From Rathayibacter tanaceti (GTDB taxonomy: Bacteria > Actinomycetota > Actinomycetes > Actinomycetales > Microbacteriaceae), in contig NZ_LIIN01000011.1 in assembly GCF_001634385.1 (NCBI RefSeq), positions 1 through 39,789 of the forward strand: 39,789 bases of DNA, written 5' to 3'. The notes below the pieces were generated by a model. It saw only the letters and a program-made list of their open reading frames with translations, did not search any database and was not told where the DNA came from. Of this stretch, positions 8,645 to 16,549 are shown piece after piece (within the stretch, counting starts at the first letter, position 1; the number at the start of each line of letters is the position of its first letter). Position numbers and translations under genes: made by a program.

Positions 8645-9439
8645 TCAGCCCAGGCGCACCGGTGAGACGTGGTCGTCCTCGAGCGCTTCGTCGCACTCGG
8701 CCTCGACGCGCATCGCGGTGAGCGACAGGTCGGTGAGGTAGCTGCTGAGGAACGCCGTGTCGGCGGTGTCCCGCCCCGACGCGATGCGGAGCATCGACCC
8801 GCGCGGAGCGAGCCGCGTCGCGTCGATGACGTGCCAGGCCCCGCCCACCCACGCCTCCGTCACCGCGTGGAAGTCGCGCGGCCGGAGCGCGGGCGCGTAG
8901 ACAGCGCTCACCCGCGCGGGGATGTCGAGCGCGCGCAGGAGCGCGGTGGCGGTGTGCGCGAAGTCGCGGCAGACTCCCTCGCCGCTCTCGATCACCTGCA
9001 CCGCCCCGCCGGTGCCCACCGTCGAGCCGTAGACATAGGAGAGGCGGCCGTGCACCCACTCCTCGACCGCGGTCAGCGCCTCGAAGCCCTTCGCCCGCCC
9101 GAACTCGCGGCGAGCGATCCCGCCGAGCAGGTCCGCCTCCGCGTACCGGCTGGGACGCAGGTACTCGACCAGCTCCAGCTCGCTCGGCTCGTCGGGAGCT
9201 CCGTGTCCGGCGACGCGCGCCGTGTACTCGACCCGTAGCGCTCCCTGGGCGCCTGCCGCGCGGTGGATCCGGGCTCCGTGCCGCCCGGGGAACTCGCGCA
9301 CGGGCAGCGGCTCGCCGTTGAGGCGCACCGCGAGGGAGTCGTCGAAGGAGTCGCCGGTCGGCGTCGCCGCGATCAGCAGGACGAGGTCCGTCGGACCGTC
9401 CAGACGCAGGTCCAGCGAGGCGGAGACAGTGCGCAGCAT
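8645..9439 (-). CDS. Transglutaminase-like cysteine protease-fold protein
   Basis: A 264-residue protein in two parts: an N-terminal beta-rich region (residues ~1-95, the bacterial transglutaminase-like N-terminal type) and a C-terminal transglutaminase core. The catalytic triad is visible: C157 in GEGVCRDFAH, H191 in DFHAVTEAWV and D206 in HVIDATRL. Members of this family hydrolyse or crosslink peptide amide bonds; in actinobacteria many are uncharacterised and cytoplasmic. No signal peptide is seen. The ATG at 9439 gives a normal family length. It is convergent with the lipoprotein gene. The substrate cannot be told from the sequence. Confidence 0.9.
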   Translation of the reverse strand: MLRTVSASLDLRLDGPTDLVLLIAATPTGDSFDDSLAVRLNGEPLPVREFPGRHGARIHRAAGAQGALRVEYTARVAGHGAPDEPSELELVEYLRPSRYAEADLLGGIARREFGRAKGFEALTAVEEWVHGRLSYVYGSTVGTGGAVQVIESGEGVCRDFAHTATALLRALDIPARVSAVYAPALRPRDFHAVTEAWVGGAWHVIDATRLAPRGSMLRIASGRDTADTAFLSSYLTDLSLTAMRVEAECDEALEDDHVSPVRLG

Positions 9440-9500
9440 GCCTCCATCGTGGCACGCGCGGGGCGCGCTCCTCGGGGTCGGGGCCCGCCCGACCGGGTGC

Positions 9501-9506
9501 TAATGT
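9501..9506 (+). promoter_or_regulatory. Candidate -10 box of tRNA-Arg (TAATGT)
   Basis: TAATGT ends 15 nt before the mature tRNA 5' end, a normal distance for a short precursor leader. A -35 element is not evident. Confidence 0.45.
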
Positions 9507-9521
9507 GGTCAGGCACTCCTG

Positions 9522-9596
9522 GCCCCCATAGCTCAGGGGATAGAGCACTGCCCTCCGGAGGCAGGGGCGTAGGTTCGAATCCTACTGGGGGCACCA
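9522..9596 (+). tRNA. tRNA-Arg (anticodon CCG), CCA encoded
   Basis: A full cloverleaf can be drawn by hand. The acceptor is GCCCCCA paired with TGGGGGC (7 bp), with discriminator A and an encoded CCA at 9594-9596. The D arm is GCTC...GAGC. The anticodon stem is CTGCC/GGCAG with loop CTCCGGA, so the anticodon CCG is at 9555-9557 and reads CGG arginine codons. The T arm is GTAGG-TTCGAAT-CCTAC. Length is 72 nt plus CCA. CGG is a common Arg codon in this GC-rich genome. Confidence 0.97.
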
Positions 9597-9704
9597 CTCC
9601 TCGCGGCCGGTCGCCCGAGCCGGAGGCCCTCCTCAGAGTGAGGCATCCTGCGCCGTGACGCACGGTGCAGCGGTGCCCATGCTCCCGTCGGTCGGCGCGG
9701 ACAC

Positions 9705-9741
9705 GACGACGGCCCGGGATCAGGGTTCCCGGGCCGTCGTC
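9705..9741. terminator. Strong hairpin terminator, 15-bp perfect stem
   Basis: GACGACGGCCCGGGA (9705-9719) pairs perfectly with 9727-9741 across a 7-nt loop. There is no T-run, as is usual for actinobacterial terminators. It lies between the tRNA (plus) and the zinc-ribbon gene (minus, stop at 9782), so it can serve both strands. Confidence 0.8.
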
Positions 9742-9781
9742 GCTCAGCGATGCCGTCGCGCTGGTCGGCGCCGGCCCGCTC

Positions 9782-10048
9782 TCACTCGTACAGGTGGAAG
9801 GTGCTCGCGCAGGCCGCCGAGCAGAAGGTGTCGCGCCGTCGGGCGGTCGCTGTCCCGCAGGCCTCGCAGCGACCACGACCCAGGATCCGCGAGAGGACCC
9901 CCCGTGGAGGCGGTGCGACCACAGAGGACACGACGACGGTTGGCGTGACGCGGATGGTCGCCGCCGCTCCGCTGCTTGCGTCGAGGTGGATCGGGTCGGC
10001 GACGATTGTGGAGGGCTGTATCCGCTGTTCTTCCGGTCGGGTAACCAT
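9782..10048 (-). CDS. Small zinc-ribbon protein
   Basis: 88 residues. The first ~55 are low in features. The last ~28 carry C61-x2-C64 and C76-x3-C80 (CEACGTA, then FCSAACASTFH), a compact treble-clef or zinc-ribbon type metal site. The start ATG 10048 (MVTRPEEQ) is chosen because a TAGCGT -10 box lies 8 nt upstream, and starting further upstream adds only poorly structured sequence. The strong hairpin just past the stop supports a real transcription unit. Function is unknown; DNA/RNA binding or a structural zinc knuckle are possible. Confidence 0.65.
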   Translation of the reverse strand: MVTRPEEQRIQPSTIVADPIHLDASSGAAATIRVTPTVVVSSVVAPPPRGVLSRILGRGRCEACGTATARRRDTFCSAACASTFHLYE

Positions 10049-10056
10049 ACGGAGGA

Positions 10057-10062
10057 ACGCTA
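10057..10062 (-). promoter_or_regulatory. -10 box of the zinc-ribbon gene (TAGCGT, leaderless)
   Basis: On the minus strand TAGCGT is followed by 8 nt and the ATG at 10048. Confidence 0.45.
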
Positions 10063-10217
10063 GGCCAGCAGCCTGAGAGATCACGACGGGGTTGACGCGC
10101 GAGCGCTCACGGATGCCGAGGATTCGGCATGGGCGAACCGTGTGCGCGGCCGGCCCGGTGAGCGACGGCGCCACAGGTGGCGCTCCGCACGAGCGCACCC
10201 GACGGGATCGAGCTGGG

Positions 10218-10409
10218 TCAGGACGCGCTGGGGTGCGGCAGAGGATCGATCGCGGCCACGCCGGGTCTCATCCGCTCGCTCCGCGGCACCGAGCGCGGAC
10301 GACACCGGTCGGTGCGGAACGGGAGCAGCAGAAGCATGACGGGGAGCAGGACGATCCACAGGACGACCGAGAGGGCGAGACGCACCCAGATCGAGAGGAA
10401 CGAGAACAT
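10218..10409 (-). CDS. Possible small membrane peptide
   Basis: 63 codons. The first half is a strongly hydrophobic helix (ALSVVLWIVLLPVMLLLLPF, residues ~12-31) after a short MFSFLSIWVR lead; the second half is Arg/Pro-rich and probably cytoplasmic. The hydrophobic run in a GC-rich strand is unusual for a chance frame. There is no clear ribosome binding site or -10 box, and no family is recognised. It is divergent from the response-regulator gene, so a role as a small accessory of that two-component system is possible but unsupported. Confidence 0.4.
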   Translation of the reverse strand: MFSFLSIWVRLALSVVLWIVLLPVMLLLLPFRTDRCRPRSVPRSERMRPGVAAIDPLPHPSAS

Positions 10410-10672
10410 GTGGTGTGCCGCCCCCGGGTGACGGTGAAGTGAACAGCGCGAACAGTGTCGTCGGGCTTCCGAGGAGAAGGAGAGAAGAAGAGCGCCACGG
10501 TTAGCGCAGGTCCCGCCACCGCTCGGCCACTTCCTCTTCTCTTCGGCGCCGACCCACGATCGGAGGGGTCGGGCCCGCGGATCCGCTCCGCGCCTACCGC
10601 CGGCGCCGGTCTCCTGTGAACCATCGCACCGGACACGCGGCGTCCACGTCTGTGATCCTGAGAACCGAGCCG
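10410..10672. other. Non-coding stretch before the two-component operon
   Basis: No convincing gene in either strand. It contains a purine-rich run (about 10470-10491) and a partly complementary pyrimidine-rich run (about 10528-10540) that could pair. It must hold the upstream control of the response-regulator promoter; no operator is recognised. Confidence 0.5.
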
Positions 10673-10678
10673 TAGGGT
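10673..10678 (+). promoter_or_regulatory. -10 box of the response-regulator gene (TAGGGT, leaderless)
   Basis: TAGGGT is followed by 6 nt and the GTG at 10685. Confidence 0.6.
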
Positions 10679-10684
10679 GAGCGC

Positions 10685-11359
10685 GTGAAAATCCTTGTCG
10701 TCGAAGACGATCCAGCCATGGGCGAGGCCCTCGTCGACGGACTCGAAGACGCCGGCTACGAGGCCGTGCTGACCACGAACGGCATCGACGCGCTCGTCGC
10801 GTTCACCAACGCCGAGTTCTCGGCGGCCATCGTCGACGTGATGCTCCCCGCCATGTCCGGCTTCGAGATCTGCCGACGGATCCGTGAACTGGGGCGACCC
10901 ACGCCGATCATGCTGCTCACCGCGCGCGACGCGATCGAGGACCGCGTGTTCGGACTCGACGCCGGTGCCGACGACTACCTCACCAAGCCGTTCGCGTTCA
11001 CCGAGCTCAACGCCCGCCTCCGCGCCCTACTGCGCCGCAGCCCCTCCCTGATGTCGACATCGATCGATGTCGGGAGGATCACCGTCGACGGCTCGAGCAT
11101 CCGCCGCACCGCCGACGGCTCGCGCATCCACGTCAGCCCCAAAGAGCTCGAGCTCCTCAAGCTGCTGATCTCCCCCGTCGGTTCCGTCGTCACGCGCCAG
11201 CGGATCCTCGCCGAGATCTGGGGCGGAGGCGAGATCGTCGACAACAACATCGTCGACCAGTACGTCAGCTACCTCCGCAAGAAGCTGCCGACGGAGGACA
11301 CCGGCGTCAGCATCGTGACCGTGCGCGGCAAGGGCTACTTCCTCCGCCCGGTCGAGTAG
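10685..11359 (+). CDS. OmpR/PhoB-family response regulator
   Basis: 224 residues. The receiver domain (1-~118) has the acidic pair D8/D9, the phosphorylation site D51 (IVDVMLP), the switch T79 (MLLTARD) and K101 (YLTKPF), so phosphotransfer should work. The C-terminal winged-helix domain (~128-222) has the OmpR signature, with the recognition helix in NNIVDQYVSYLRKKL and the wing ending GKGYFL. It is the first gene of a two-gene operon, 3 nt from the histidine kinase. Predicted leaderless from GTG. The stimulus and targets are unknown. Confidence 0.95.
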   Translation: MKILVVEDDPAMGEALVDGLEDAGYEAVLTTNGIDALVAFTNAEFSAAIVDVMLPAMSGFEICRRIRELGRPTPIMLLTARDAIEDRVFGLDAGADDYLTKPFAFTELNARLRALLRRSPSLMSTSIDVGRITVDGSSIRRTADGSRIHVSPKELELLKLLISPVGSVVTRQRILAEIWGGGEIVDNNIVDQYVSYLRKKLPTEDTGVSIVTVRGKGYFLRPVE

Positions 11360-11362
11360 CCC

Positions 11363-12772
11363 GTGACGGAGGCGAGTACCGCACGCCGTCGCTCCGGCGC
11401 GCTGTCGATCCGCGCGAGGATCACCGTCGGAACCGTCGCGGTGGCCACCGTGCTCTTCGCGCTCTCCGCGGTCCTCTTCCACCAGGTCGTCTCCGGGATC
11501 GTCGACCGCAGCGAGCGCACCATCCTGATGTCGATTGAGGACGAGGTCCGCCGCGACATCTCGGTGGGCAACGTGCCGCAGAACCGGGGGCCCTCGACCG
11601 GCCAGCTGTTCCTCGCGCTGGCGCCTGACGGCGCAGTCAGCACATCGACCATGCCCTCGCGGCTGGCCGACAGGGTGCGCACTGCCCTGACGGAGGAGCC
11701 GGCGGGTGCGTCCGTGCGATTCATCGAGGTGACGACACCGGACACCCGCTACCTCGTGCGGATCAGTGCGGTCGAGAGCGCCCAGGGGGTCTGGCAGGTC
11801 GCCTCCGCGCGCGATCAGGCCGCGTCGCAGCTCGTGCTTGACGACTTCGCGCATGTCCTGGTCTACGCCGCGATCTTCCTCGTCGTCACCTTCGGCCTGG
11901 CCTCGTGGATCCTGACCGGCGCGGCCCTCGCCCCCGTGCGGCGGATGCGCGCCCGCGCGGACCAGATTGCCGCCGATCCCGGGCAGGGTGATCAGCTCCC
12001 CGTCGTCGGGACCCGTGACGAGATCGACGAGCTGGCGGTGACGCTCAACGCGTTCCTGACCAAGCAGACCGCGTCGCTCGCTCGCGAGAAGCAGATGGTG
12101 TCGGACGCCAGCCACGAGCTGCGGACGCCGCTCGCCGCACTCTCGGCGCAACTCGAGATCGCGCACCACCGGGTCGACGACTCCGCCGCGGTGGACCGCG
12201 TGATCCTGGACGCGCAGAAGAGCGTCGACCGGCTCGTCCGGCTCGCCTCCGCGCTACTGGACATCTCGCGCATCGAGAGCCGCACAGTGCGGCCGACCGC
12301 CCCTTTCTCGGAGCTGGTGGACGAGCTGGTCGGCGCCGTCGACCGCACCCGCCTGCTCGCCTCCGAATCGGGGGTCGAGATCGACTACGAGATCGACGAG
12401 CGGGAGCCGGCGCGCCTGTACGCGGTGGCCGCTCAGGACTTCGGCCGTGTCATCGACAACCTCGTCCGCAACGCGATCCAGGCCCTGCGGGGTGGAGGGA
12501 TGATCGTGGCCGCGCTGAGCCAGCAGGACGGGCGACTCCTGCTGAGCGTCTCGGACGACGGACCGGGCATGCCCGCCGCGTTCATCCCGGTCGCCTTCGA
12601 CCGCTTCTCGCGCCCGGACGACTCCCGGGCCCTCGCCTCCGGCGGCAGCGGGCTGGGTCTGGCCCTGGTGCACACCACGGTCGTCTCGGCGGGCGGCACC
12701 GTCACCCTCGCGAACCGCTCTCCCCGCGGTCTGGCGGTGGACATCGTCCTTCCGCCGGTCGGCTCGGCCTGA
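11363..12772 (+). CDS. Membrane sensor histidine kinase
   Basis: 469 residues, partner of the regulator immediately upstream. The order is: TM1 at ~20-40, an extracytoplasmic sensor loop of ~120 residues (~45-163) without recognised motifs, TM2 at ~165-188, HAMP (~189-245), then a dimerisation/phosphoacceptor helix with H251 in SDASHELRTPL. The catalytic ATPase domain has the N box with N370 (NLVRNAIQ), G1 DDGPGM (~398-403), the F box FDRFSR and G2 GGSGLGL (~427-433). All residues needed for autophosphorylation are present. GTG start at 11363, 3 nt after the regulator's stop. Confidence 0.94.
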   Translation: MTEASTARRRSGALSIRARITVGTVAVATVLFALSAVLFHQVVSGIVDRSERTILMSIEDEVRRDISVGNVPQNRGPSTGQLFLALAPDGAVSTSTMPSRLADRVRTALTEEPAGASVRFIEVTTPDTRYLVRISAVESAQGVWQVASARDQAASQLVLDDFAHVLVYAAIFLVVTFGLASWILTGAALAPVRRMRARADQIAADPGQGDQLPVVGTRDEIDELAVTLNAFLTKQTASLAREKQMVSDASHELRTPLAALSAQLEIAHHRVDDSAAVDRVILDAQKSVDRLVRLASALLDISRIESRTVRPTAPFSELVDELVGAVDRTRLLASESGVEIDYEIDEREPARLYAVAAQDFGRVIDNLVRNAIQALRGGGMIVAALSQQDGRLLLSVSDDGPGMPAAFIPVAFDRFSRPDDSRALASGGSGLGLALVHTTVVSAGGTVTLANRSPRGLAVDIVLPPVGSA

Positions 12773-12799
12773 GGCGCGGGCCAGGTCGGGGAACGACGA

Positions 12800-12823
12800 A
12801 GGCCCCCGGCGGACCGGGGGCCT
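12800..12823. terminator. Hairpin terminator after the histidine kinase
   Basis: AGGCCCCCGG (12800-12809) pairs with CCGGGGGCCT (12814-12823) over a 4-nt loop. It sits between two convergent genes (stops at 12772 and 12835) and can act on both. Confidence 0.75.
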
Positions 12824-12834
12824 GGGTGACGGCG

Positions 12835-13407
12835 TCAGCGCTGGTCGTCCTCGGGGCGGACGGGCTGCGGCTCGCCCGTCGCCGGCGGCGGCGACCACAG
12901 CGCCTGAGGAGCCTCCGCCGCTGCTCCGCGGCCGTCGAGCAGCGTGCGGGCCCGGTTCACGACCTCGGGGTCGACGAGCACGGAGTAGCTCGTCGCGATC
13001 ACCTGCATGGTCGAGGTGAAGTCGCGACGGCGGCGGTTCACGGCATAGGAGGCGAGACCGAAGAGCATCCCGAAGCCCGCTCCGAGGAGCACGGCAGCGA
13101 CAAGGAACGAGAACTCGGTCGTCGGGGAGAAGATGATGAGCAGCAGGCCGAGGAACACTCCGAGCCACGCACCGGAGGCAGCTCCCGCGAGCGCAACACG
13201 GCCCCAGGTGAGCTTGCCGGTCACGCGCTCGACGCTTTTGAGCTCGTTCCCGATGATCGCCAACTGCCTCACCGGGAAGTCCGCGCGGGCGAGGACGTCG
13301 ACGGCGGCCTGGGCCTCCTGGTAGGTCTCGAACGTCGCGAGGATCTCCCCGCGGGGGATGGTCGGGAAGGCCGGACCTCGGCCGTTGAACGGCGTCTGCT
13401 GAGTCAC
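12835..13407 (-). CDS. General stress protein 17M-like (GSP17M domain) membrane protein
   Basis: 190 residues from the GTG at 13407 (VTQQTPFNGRGPAFPTIPRG). An N-terminal alpha/beta segment (EILATFETYQEAQAAVDVLA...FPVRQLAIIGN) matches the GSP17M-type domain seen in actinobacterial 'general stress protein' annotations. Two hydrophobic helices follow (~78-94 and ~100-120) and then a C-terminal alpha/beta tail ending in a Pro-rich segment. No enzymatic residues are seen. It is a single gene, convergent with the histidine kinase and divergent from the MgtE-like operon. The stress link is by family name only. Confidence 0.8.
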   Translation of the reverse strand: MTQQTPFNGRGPAFPTIPRGEILATFETYQEAQAAVDVLARADFPVRQLAIIGNELKSVERVTGKLTWGRVALAGAASGAWLGVFLGLLLIIFSPTTEFSFLVAAVLLGAGFGMLFGLASYAVNRRRRDFTSTMQVIATSYSVLVDPEVVNRARTLLDGRGAAAEAPQALWSPPPATGEPQPVRPEDDQR

Positions 13408-13509
13408 CCGTTCAGGGTGGCACAGCAGACTTGAAGGATTCTGGACGGATCTGGGGAGCAGGCCGAGGACGAACCGAGAAGGCTCGGCGTCCACCCGGTC
13501 GTGCGGGTC

Positions 13510-13515
13510 TAGGTT
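13510..13515 (+). promoter_or_regulatory. -10 box of the MgtE-like operon (TAGGTT, leaderless)
   Basis: TAGGTT is followed by 7 nt and the GTG at 13523. Confidence 0.6.
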
Positions 13516-13522
13516 TGTAGCC

Positions 13523-14863
13523 GTGAGTTCCGCCAGAGTCTTCGTCGCGCGCTTGGCCGGATGCAGTGTCTTCGACCCCGCCGGCGATCGTGTCGGCAAG
13601 GTCCGCGACGTGCTCCTGGTCTACCGGCAGAACGACGCGCCCCGCGTCGTAGGACTCGTCGTCGAGATCCCCGGGCGGAGGCGGGTGTTCGTGTCGATCG
13701 GCCGCGTCACCAGCATCGGCAGCGGCCAGATCATCACCACCGGGCTGATCAACGTGCGCCGCTTCGAACAGCGCGGTGGCGAAGTCCGGGTGATCGCGGA
13801 GCTGCTCGGCCGCCGGGTCAGCTTCGTCGACGGCTCGGGCGACGCCACTGTCGAGGACGTCGCGATCGAGGAGGCGGCACCCGGTGAATGGGAGCTCGCG
13901 CAGCTCTTCGTCCGCCGACCCAAGACGAGTCCCTCCCCCTTCGCCAAGGGCGCCACCGCGTTCGCCGGTTGGCGCGAGGTGCGCGAGAGCGTCTCGACTG
14001 AGGCGCAGTCGGCGGAGCAGTACGTCGCGAGCCTCTCCGAGCTCAAGCCCGCCGACCTCGCCAGCACGCTCCTCGATCTCCCGCAGCAGCGGATGCTCGA
14101 GGTGGCCGGCGAACTCTCCGACGACCGCCTCGCGGACGTCCTCGAGGAGATGCCCGAGAGCGAACAGGTCGAGATTCTCGGACAGCTGGACGACGACCGT
14201 GCGGCCGACGTCCTCGACCAGATGCAGCCCGACGACGCCGCCGACCTCATCGCGCAGCTCTCCGAGGAGCGCGGCGAGGCGCTTCTCGAACTGATGGAGC
14301 CGGAGGAGGCGGACGACGTCCGCATGCTCCTCAGCTACGCCCCTGAGTCCGCGGGCGGCCTGATGACGACCGAGCCGATCATCGTCTCCTCCGAGGCGAC
14401 GGTCGCCGAGGGCCTCGCCCTCATCCGGCGCCACGAGCTCGCCCCCGCCCTGGGCGCGGCGGTCTGCGTCACGCTACCGCCCTACGAGCCGCCGACCGGA
14501 CGCTTCCTCGGCATGGTCCACTTCCAGCGGATGCTCCGCTATCCCCCGCACGAGCGGCTCGGCACGCTGCTGGATCAGAGCATGGACCCGATCACTCCGG
14601 AGACGTCCGCGGCCGAAGTCGCCCGGATCCTGGCGAGCTACAACCTCGTCTCGGTGCCCGTGGTGGACGCCTCCCACCGCCTCGTGGGGGTCGTCACGAT
14701 CGACGACGTGCTCGACTATCTCCTCCCCGACGACTGGCGCAGCCACGGCGACGACGACGAACCGCGGAAGCCGGTCACCACGGCGACGCAGGGAATCCCG
14801 CTCGTGCCGCCCGCGCCGGCGACGAGCAGGACACGACGAGGACGGAGGGGTGCACGTGGCTAG
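13523..14863 (+). CDS. PRC-barrel/MgtE_N/CBS protein lacking the transporter domain
   Basis: 446 residues. Residues ~5-135 form two PRC-barrel-like units (FDPAGDRVGKVRDVLLVY; VIAELLGRRVSFVDGSGDATVEDVAI). Residues ~165-285 are the MgtE N-terminal helical superhelix with its ELKPADLASTLLDLP and AGGLMT (278-282) signatures. Residues ~285-402 are a CBS pair (FLGMVHFQRML; LVGVVTIDDVLDYL). Classical MgtE Mg2+ channels continue into five membrane helices; here the protein ends after the CBS pair, so it cannot conduct ions alone. It is likely a soluble Mg2+ or nucleotide sensor. It overlaps the DUF1003 gene by 8 bp, and the pair plus mrp form one operon, a conserved actinobacterial arrangement. Confidence 0.9.
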   Translation: MSSARVFVARLAGCSVFDPAGDRVGKVRDVLLVYRQNDAPRVVGLVVEIPGRRRVFVSIGRVTSIGSGQIITTGLINVRRFEQRGGEVRVIAELLGRRVSFVDGSGDATVEDVAIEEAAPGEWELAQLFVRRPKTSPSPFAKGATAFAGWREVRESVSTEAQSAEQYVASLSELKPADLASTLLDLPQQRMLEVAGELSDDRLADVLEEMPESEQVEILGQLDDDRAADVLDQMQPDDAADLIAQLSEERGEALLELMEPEEADDVRMLLSYAPESAGGLMTTEPIIVSSEATVAEGLALIRRHELAPALGAAVCVTLPPYEPPTGRFLGMVHFQRMLRYPPHERLGTLLDQSMDPITPETSAAEVARILASYNLVSVPVVDASHRLVGVVTIDDVLDYLLPDDWRSHGDDDEPRKPVTTATQGIPLVPPAPATSRTRRGRRGARG

Positions 14864-15380
14864 GGACAGCAAGCAGGATCGGCGGCTCGACGCCCCGAAG
14901 GGGTTGCGCACCCGGGTGCTCTCGCGGCGCGGCCGGCCGAGCAGCGATCGCTTCGGCCGTCTGACGGAGTCGTTCGCGCGCGGCATGGGCACCCCGTGGT
15001 TCCTGGTCGGAATGACGATCTTCTGCGTCTTCTGGCTGATGTTCAACACCTACGGCCCCGAGGACGCGCGCTTCGATTCGCAGGCCCTCGGCTTCACGGT
15101 GCTGACCCTGATCCTGTCGCTGCAGGCGTCCTACGCGGCTCCGCTGCTCCTGCTCGCGCAGAACCGCCAGGACGACCGCGACCGCGTGCAGATCGAGCAG
15201 GACCGCCAGCGCGCCGAGCGCAACCTGGCCGATACCGAGTATCTGGCACGCGAGGTCGTGGCGCTCCGCCTCGCGATCCGCGACATGGCCAGCAAGGACT
15301 TCATCCGCTCGGAGCTGCGCGGCCTGCTCGAAGAGCTCGAGAAGGACCGGACCGCGACGTCCGAGCGCAGCGATGCCTGA
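14856..15380 (+). CDS. DUF1003 membrane protein
   Basis: 174 residues. A basic N-terminus is followed by two membrane helices (~47-64, FLVGMTIFCVFWLMF, and ~78-101) joined by a short loop, then a charged helical coil (~103-140, QNRQDDRDRVQIEQDRQRAE) and a C-terminal helix. This is the full DUF1003 plan. The GTG at 14856 is chosen over the GTG at 14850 because GGAGGGG is then at proper spacing. It overlaps the MgtE-like gene (stop 14863) and the mrp start (ATG 15373 inside the stop region), so expression is coupled. Function is unknown; the constant pairing with a pore-less MgtE-like sensor makes a membrane partner role plausible. Confidence 0.9.
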   Translation: MARDSKQDRRLDAPKGLRTRVLSRRGRPSSDRFGRLTESFARGMGTPWFLVGMTIFCVFWLMFNTYGPEDARFDSQALGFTVLTLILSLQASYAAPLLLLAQNRQDDRDRVQIEQDRQRAERNLADTEYLAREVVALRLAIRDMASKDFIRSELRGLLEELEKDRTATSERSDA

Positions 15381-16516
15381 GCCGACTGCTCTCGAGCACG
15401 CGGTCCTGACGGCCCTCGGAGGCGTCGCCGACCCCGAGATCCGCCGGCCGATCACCGAACTCGACATGGTCGAGTCGGTGGCGGCGCGCGGACGGCGCGG
15501 TGCGGGTCGCGATCCGACTCACGATCACGGGCTGCCCCGCGGCCTCCGCCATCGAGCGCGACGTCCGCGAGGCGAGCGCTGCGGTGGCCGGAGTCACGGC
15601 CGTCGATGTCGCGGTCGGCGTCATGACACCTGCGCAGCGTACGGCTCTGACGGAGCGCCTCAGAGGCGCCCGGCGCAGCATACCGTTCGGTCCGGACTCG
15701 CTCACCCGTGTCTACGCTGTGACCAGCGGCAAGGGCGGCGTGGGGAAGTCGACGGTGACGGCCAACCTTGCGGTGGCCCTCGCGCGCCGCGGCCTCGCGG
15801 TCGGCCTGGTCGACGCCGACGTGCACGGCTTCTCCATACCCGGGCTGCTCGGCCTGATGCACGAGGGACACGTGGCCGGACCGACCCGGGTCGGCGAGCT
15901 GATGCTCCCCCCGGTCGCCCACGGCGTGAAGGTGATCTCGATCGGGATGTTCCTGGAGGGCGACACCCGCGGAGCCGCCGTGTCCTGGCGCGGACCGATG
16001 CTGCACCGCACCATCTCGCAGTTCCTCACCGACGTCTACTTCGGCGACCTCGATGTGCTCCTGCTCGATCTGCCACCGGGAACGGGAGACGTGGCGATCT
16101 CGATCGGTCAGCTCCTCCCCCATGCGGAGGTGCTGATCGTGACCACTCCGCAGCCGGCCGCCGCCGACGTGGCCGAGCGCAGCGGCGCCCTCGCCCGGCA
16201 GTCGGGTCAGCGCATCATCGGAGTCGTCGAGAACATGTCCGGCCTTCCGCAGCCGGACGGCTCGGTGCTCGAGCTCTTCGGCAGCGGTGGTGGCGCAGAG
16301 GTCGCCCGTCGTCTGAGCGCCTCCGGCGACGCGGTCCCTCTCCTGGGATCTCTGCCGATCAGCGTCGCGCTGAGGGAGGGAGGCGACGCGGGCGTTCCGG
16401 TCGTCGTCGGCGACCCGGAGGATCCCGCCGCCAAGGCGATCGACGCGCTGGCGCACACGCTGGCGGCACGCCCCCGGGGCCTCACCGGCCGACGGCTGCC
16501 GATCGCGGTCGACTGA
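15373..16516 (+). CDS. mrp: Mrp/ApbC-type P-loop ATPase (single-base frameshift)
   Basis: About 381 residues after repair. An N-terminal DUF59/MIP18 domain (LTALGGVADPEIRRPITELDMV, later LTITGCPAA) is followed by a MinD/Mrp P-loop ATPase with deviant Walker A SGKGGVGKST, switch I VDADVHGFSIPGLLG and Walker B LLLDLPPGTGD. Mrp proteins carry or insert Fe-S clusters in many bacteria. Here the usual C-terminal CxxC after ENMS is replaced by ENMSGLPQPDGS, so cluster binding by that site is not possible. The frame breaks near 15490 (SVAARG, then AVRVAIRLT in another frame); one lost base explains it. It overlaps the DUF1003 gene by 8 bp. Confidence 0.92.
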
Positions 16517-16518
16517 GA

Positions 16519-16534
16519 CGCGCGTCCACGCGCG
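16519..16534. terminator. Weak hairpin between mrp and tatB
   Basis: CGCGCG (16519-16524) and CGCGCG (16529-16534) pair over a TCCA loop just past the mrp stop, between convergent genes. The stem is short; this is a candidate only. Confidence 0.35.
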
Positions 16535-16549
16535 GGGACGTGCTGCCGC

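Noticed and set aside
9522-9596. tRNA-Arg as an integration site with an island beside it
   Set aside because: No repeat of the tRNA 3' end was seen nearby and no integrase or phage gene is present.
14850-14855. GTG at 14850 as the DUF1003 start
   Set aside because: It is too close (2 nt) to the GGAGG site; the GTG at 14856 has normal spacing.
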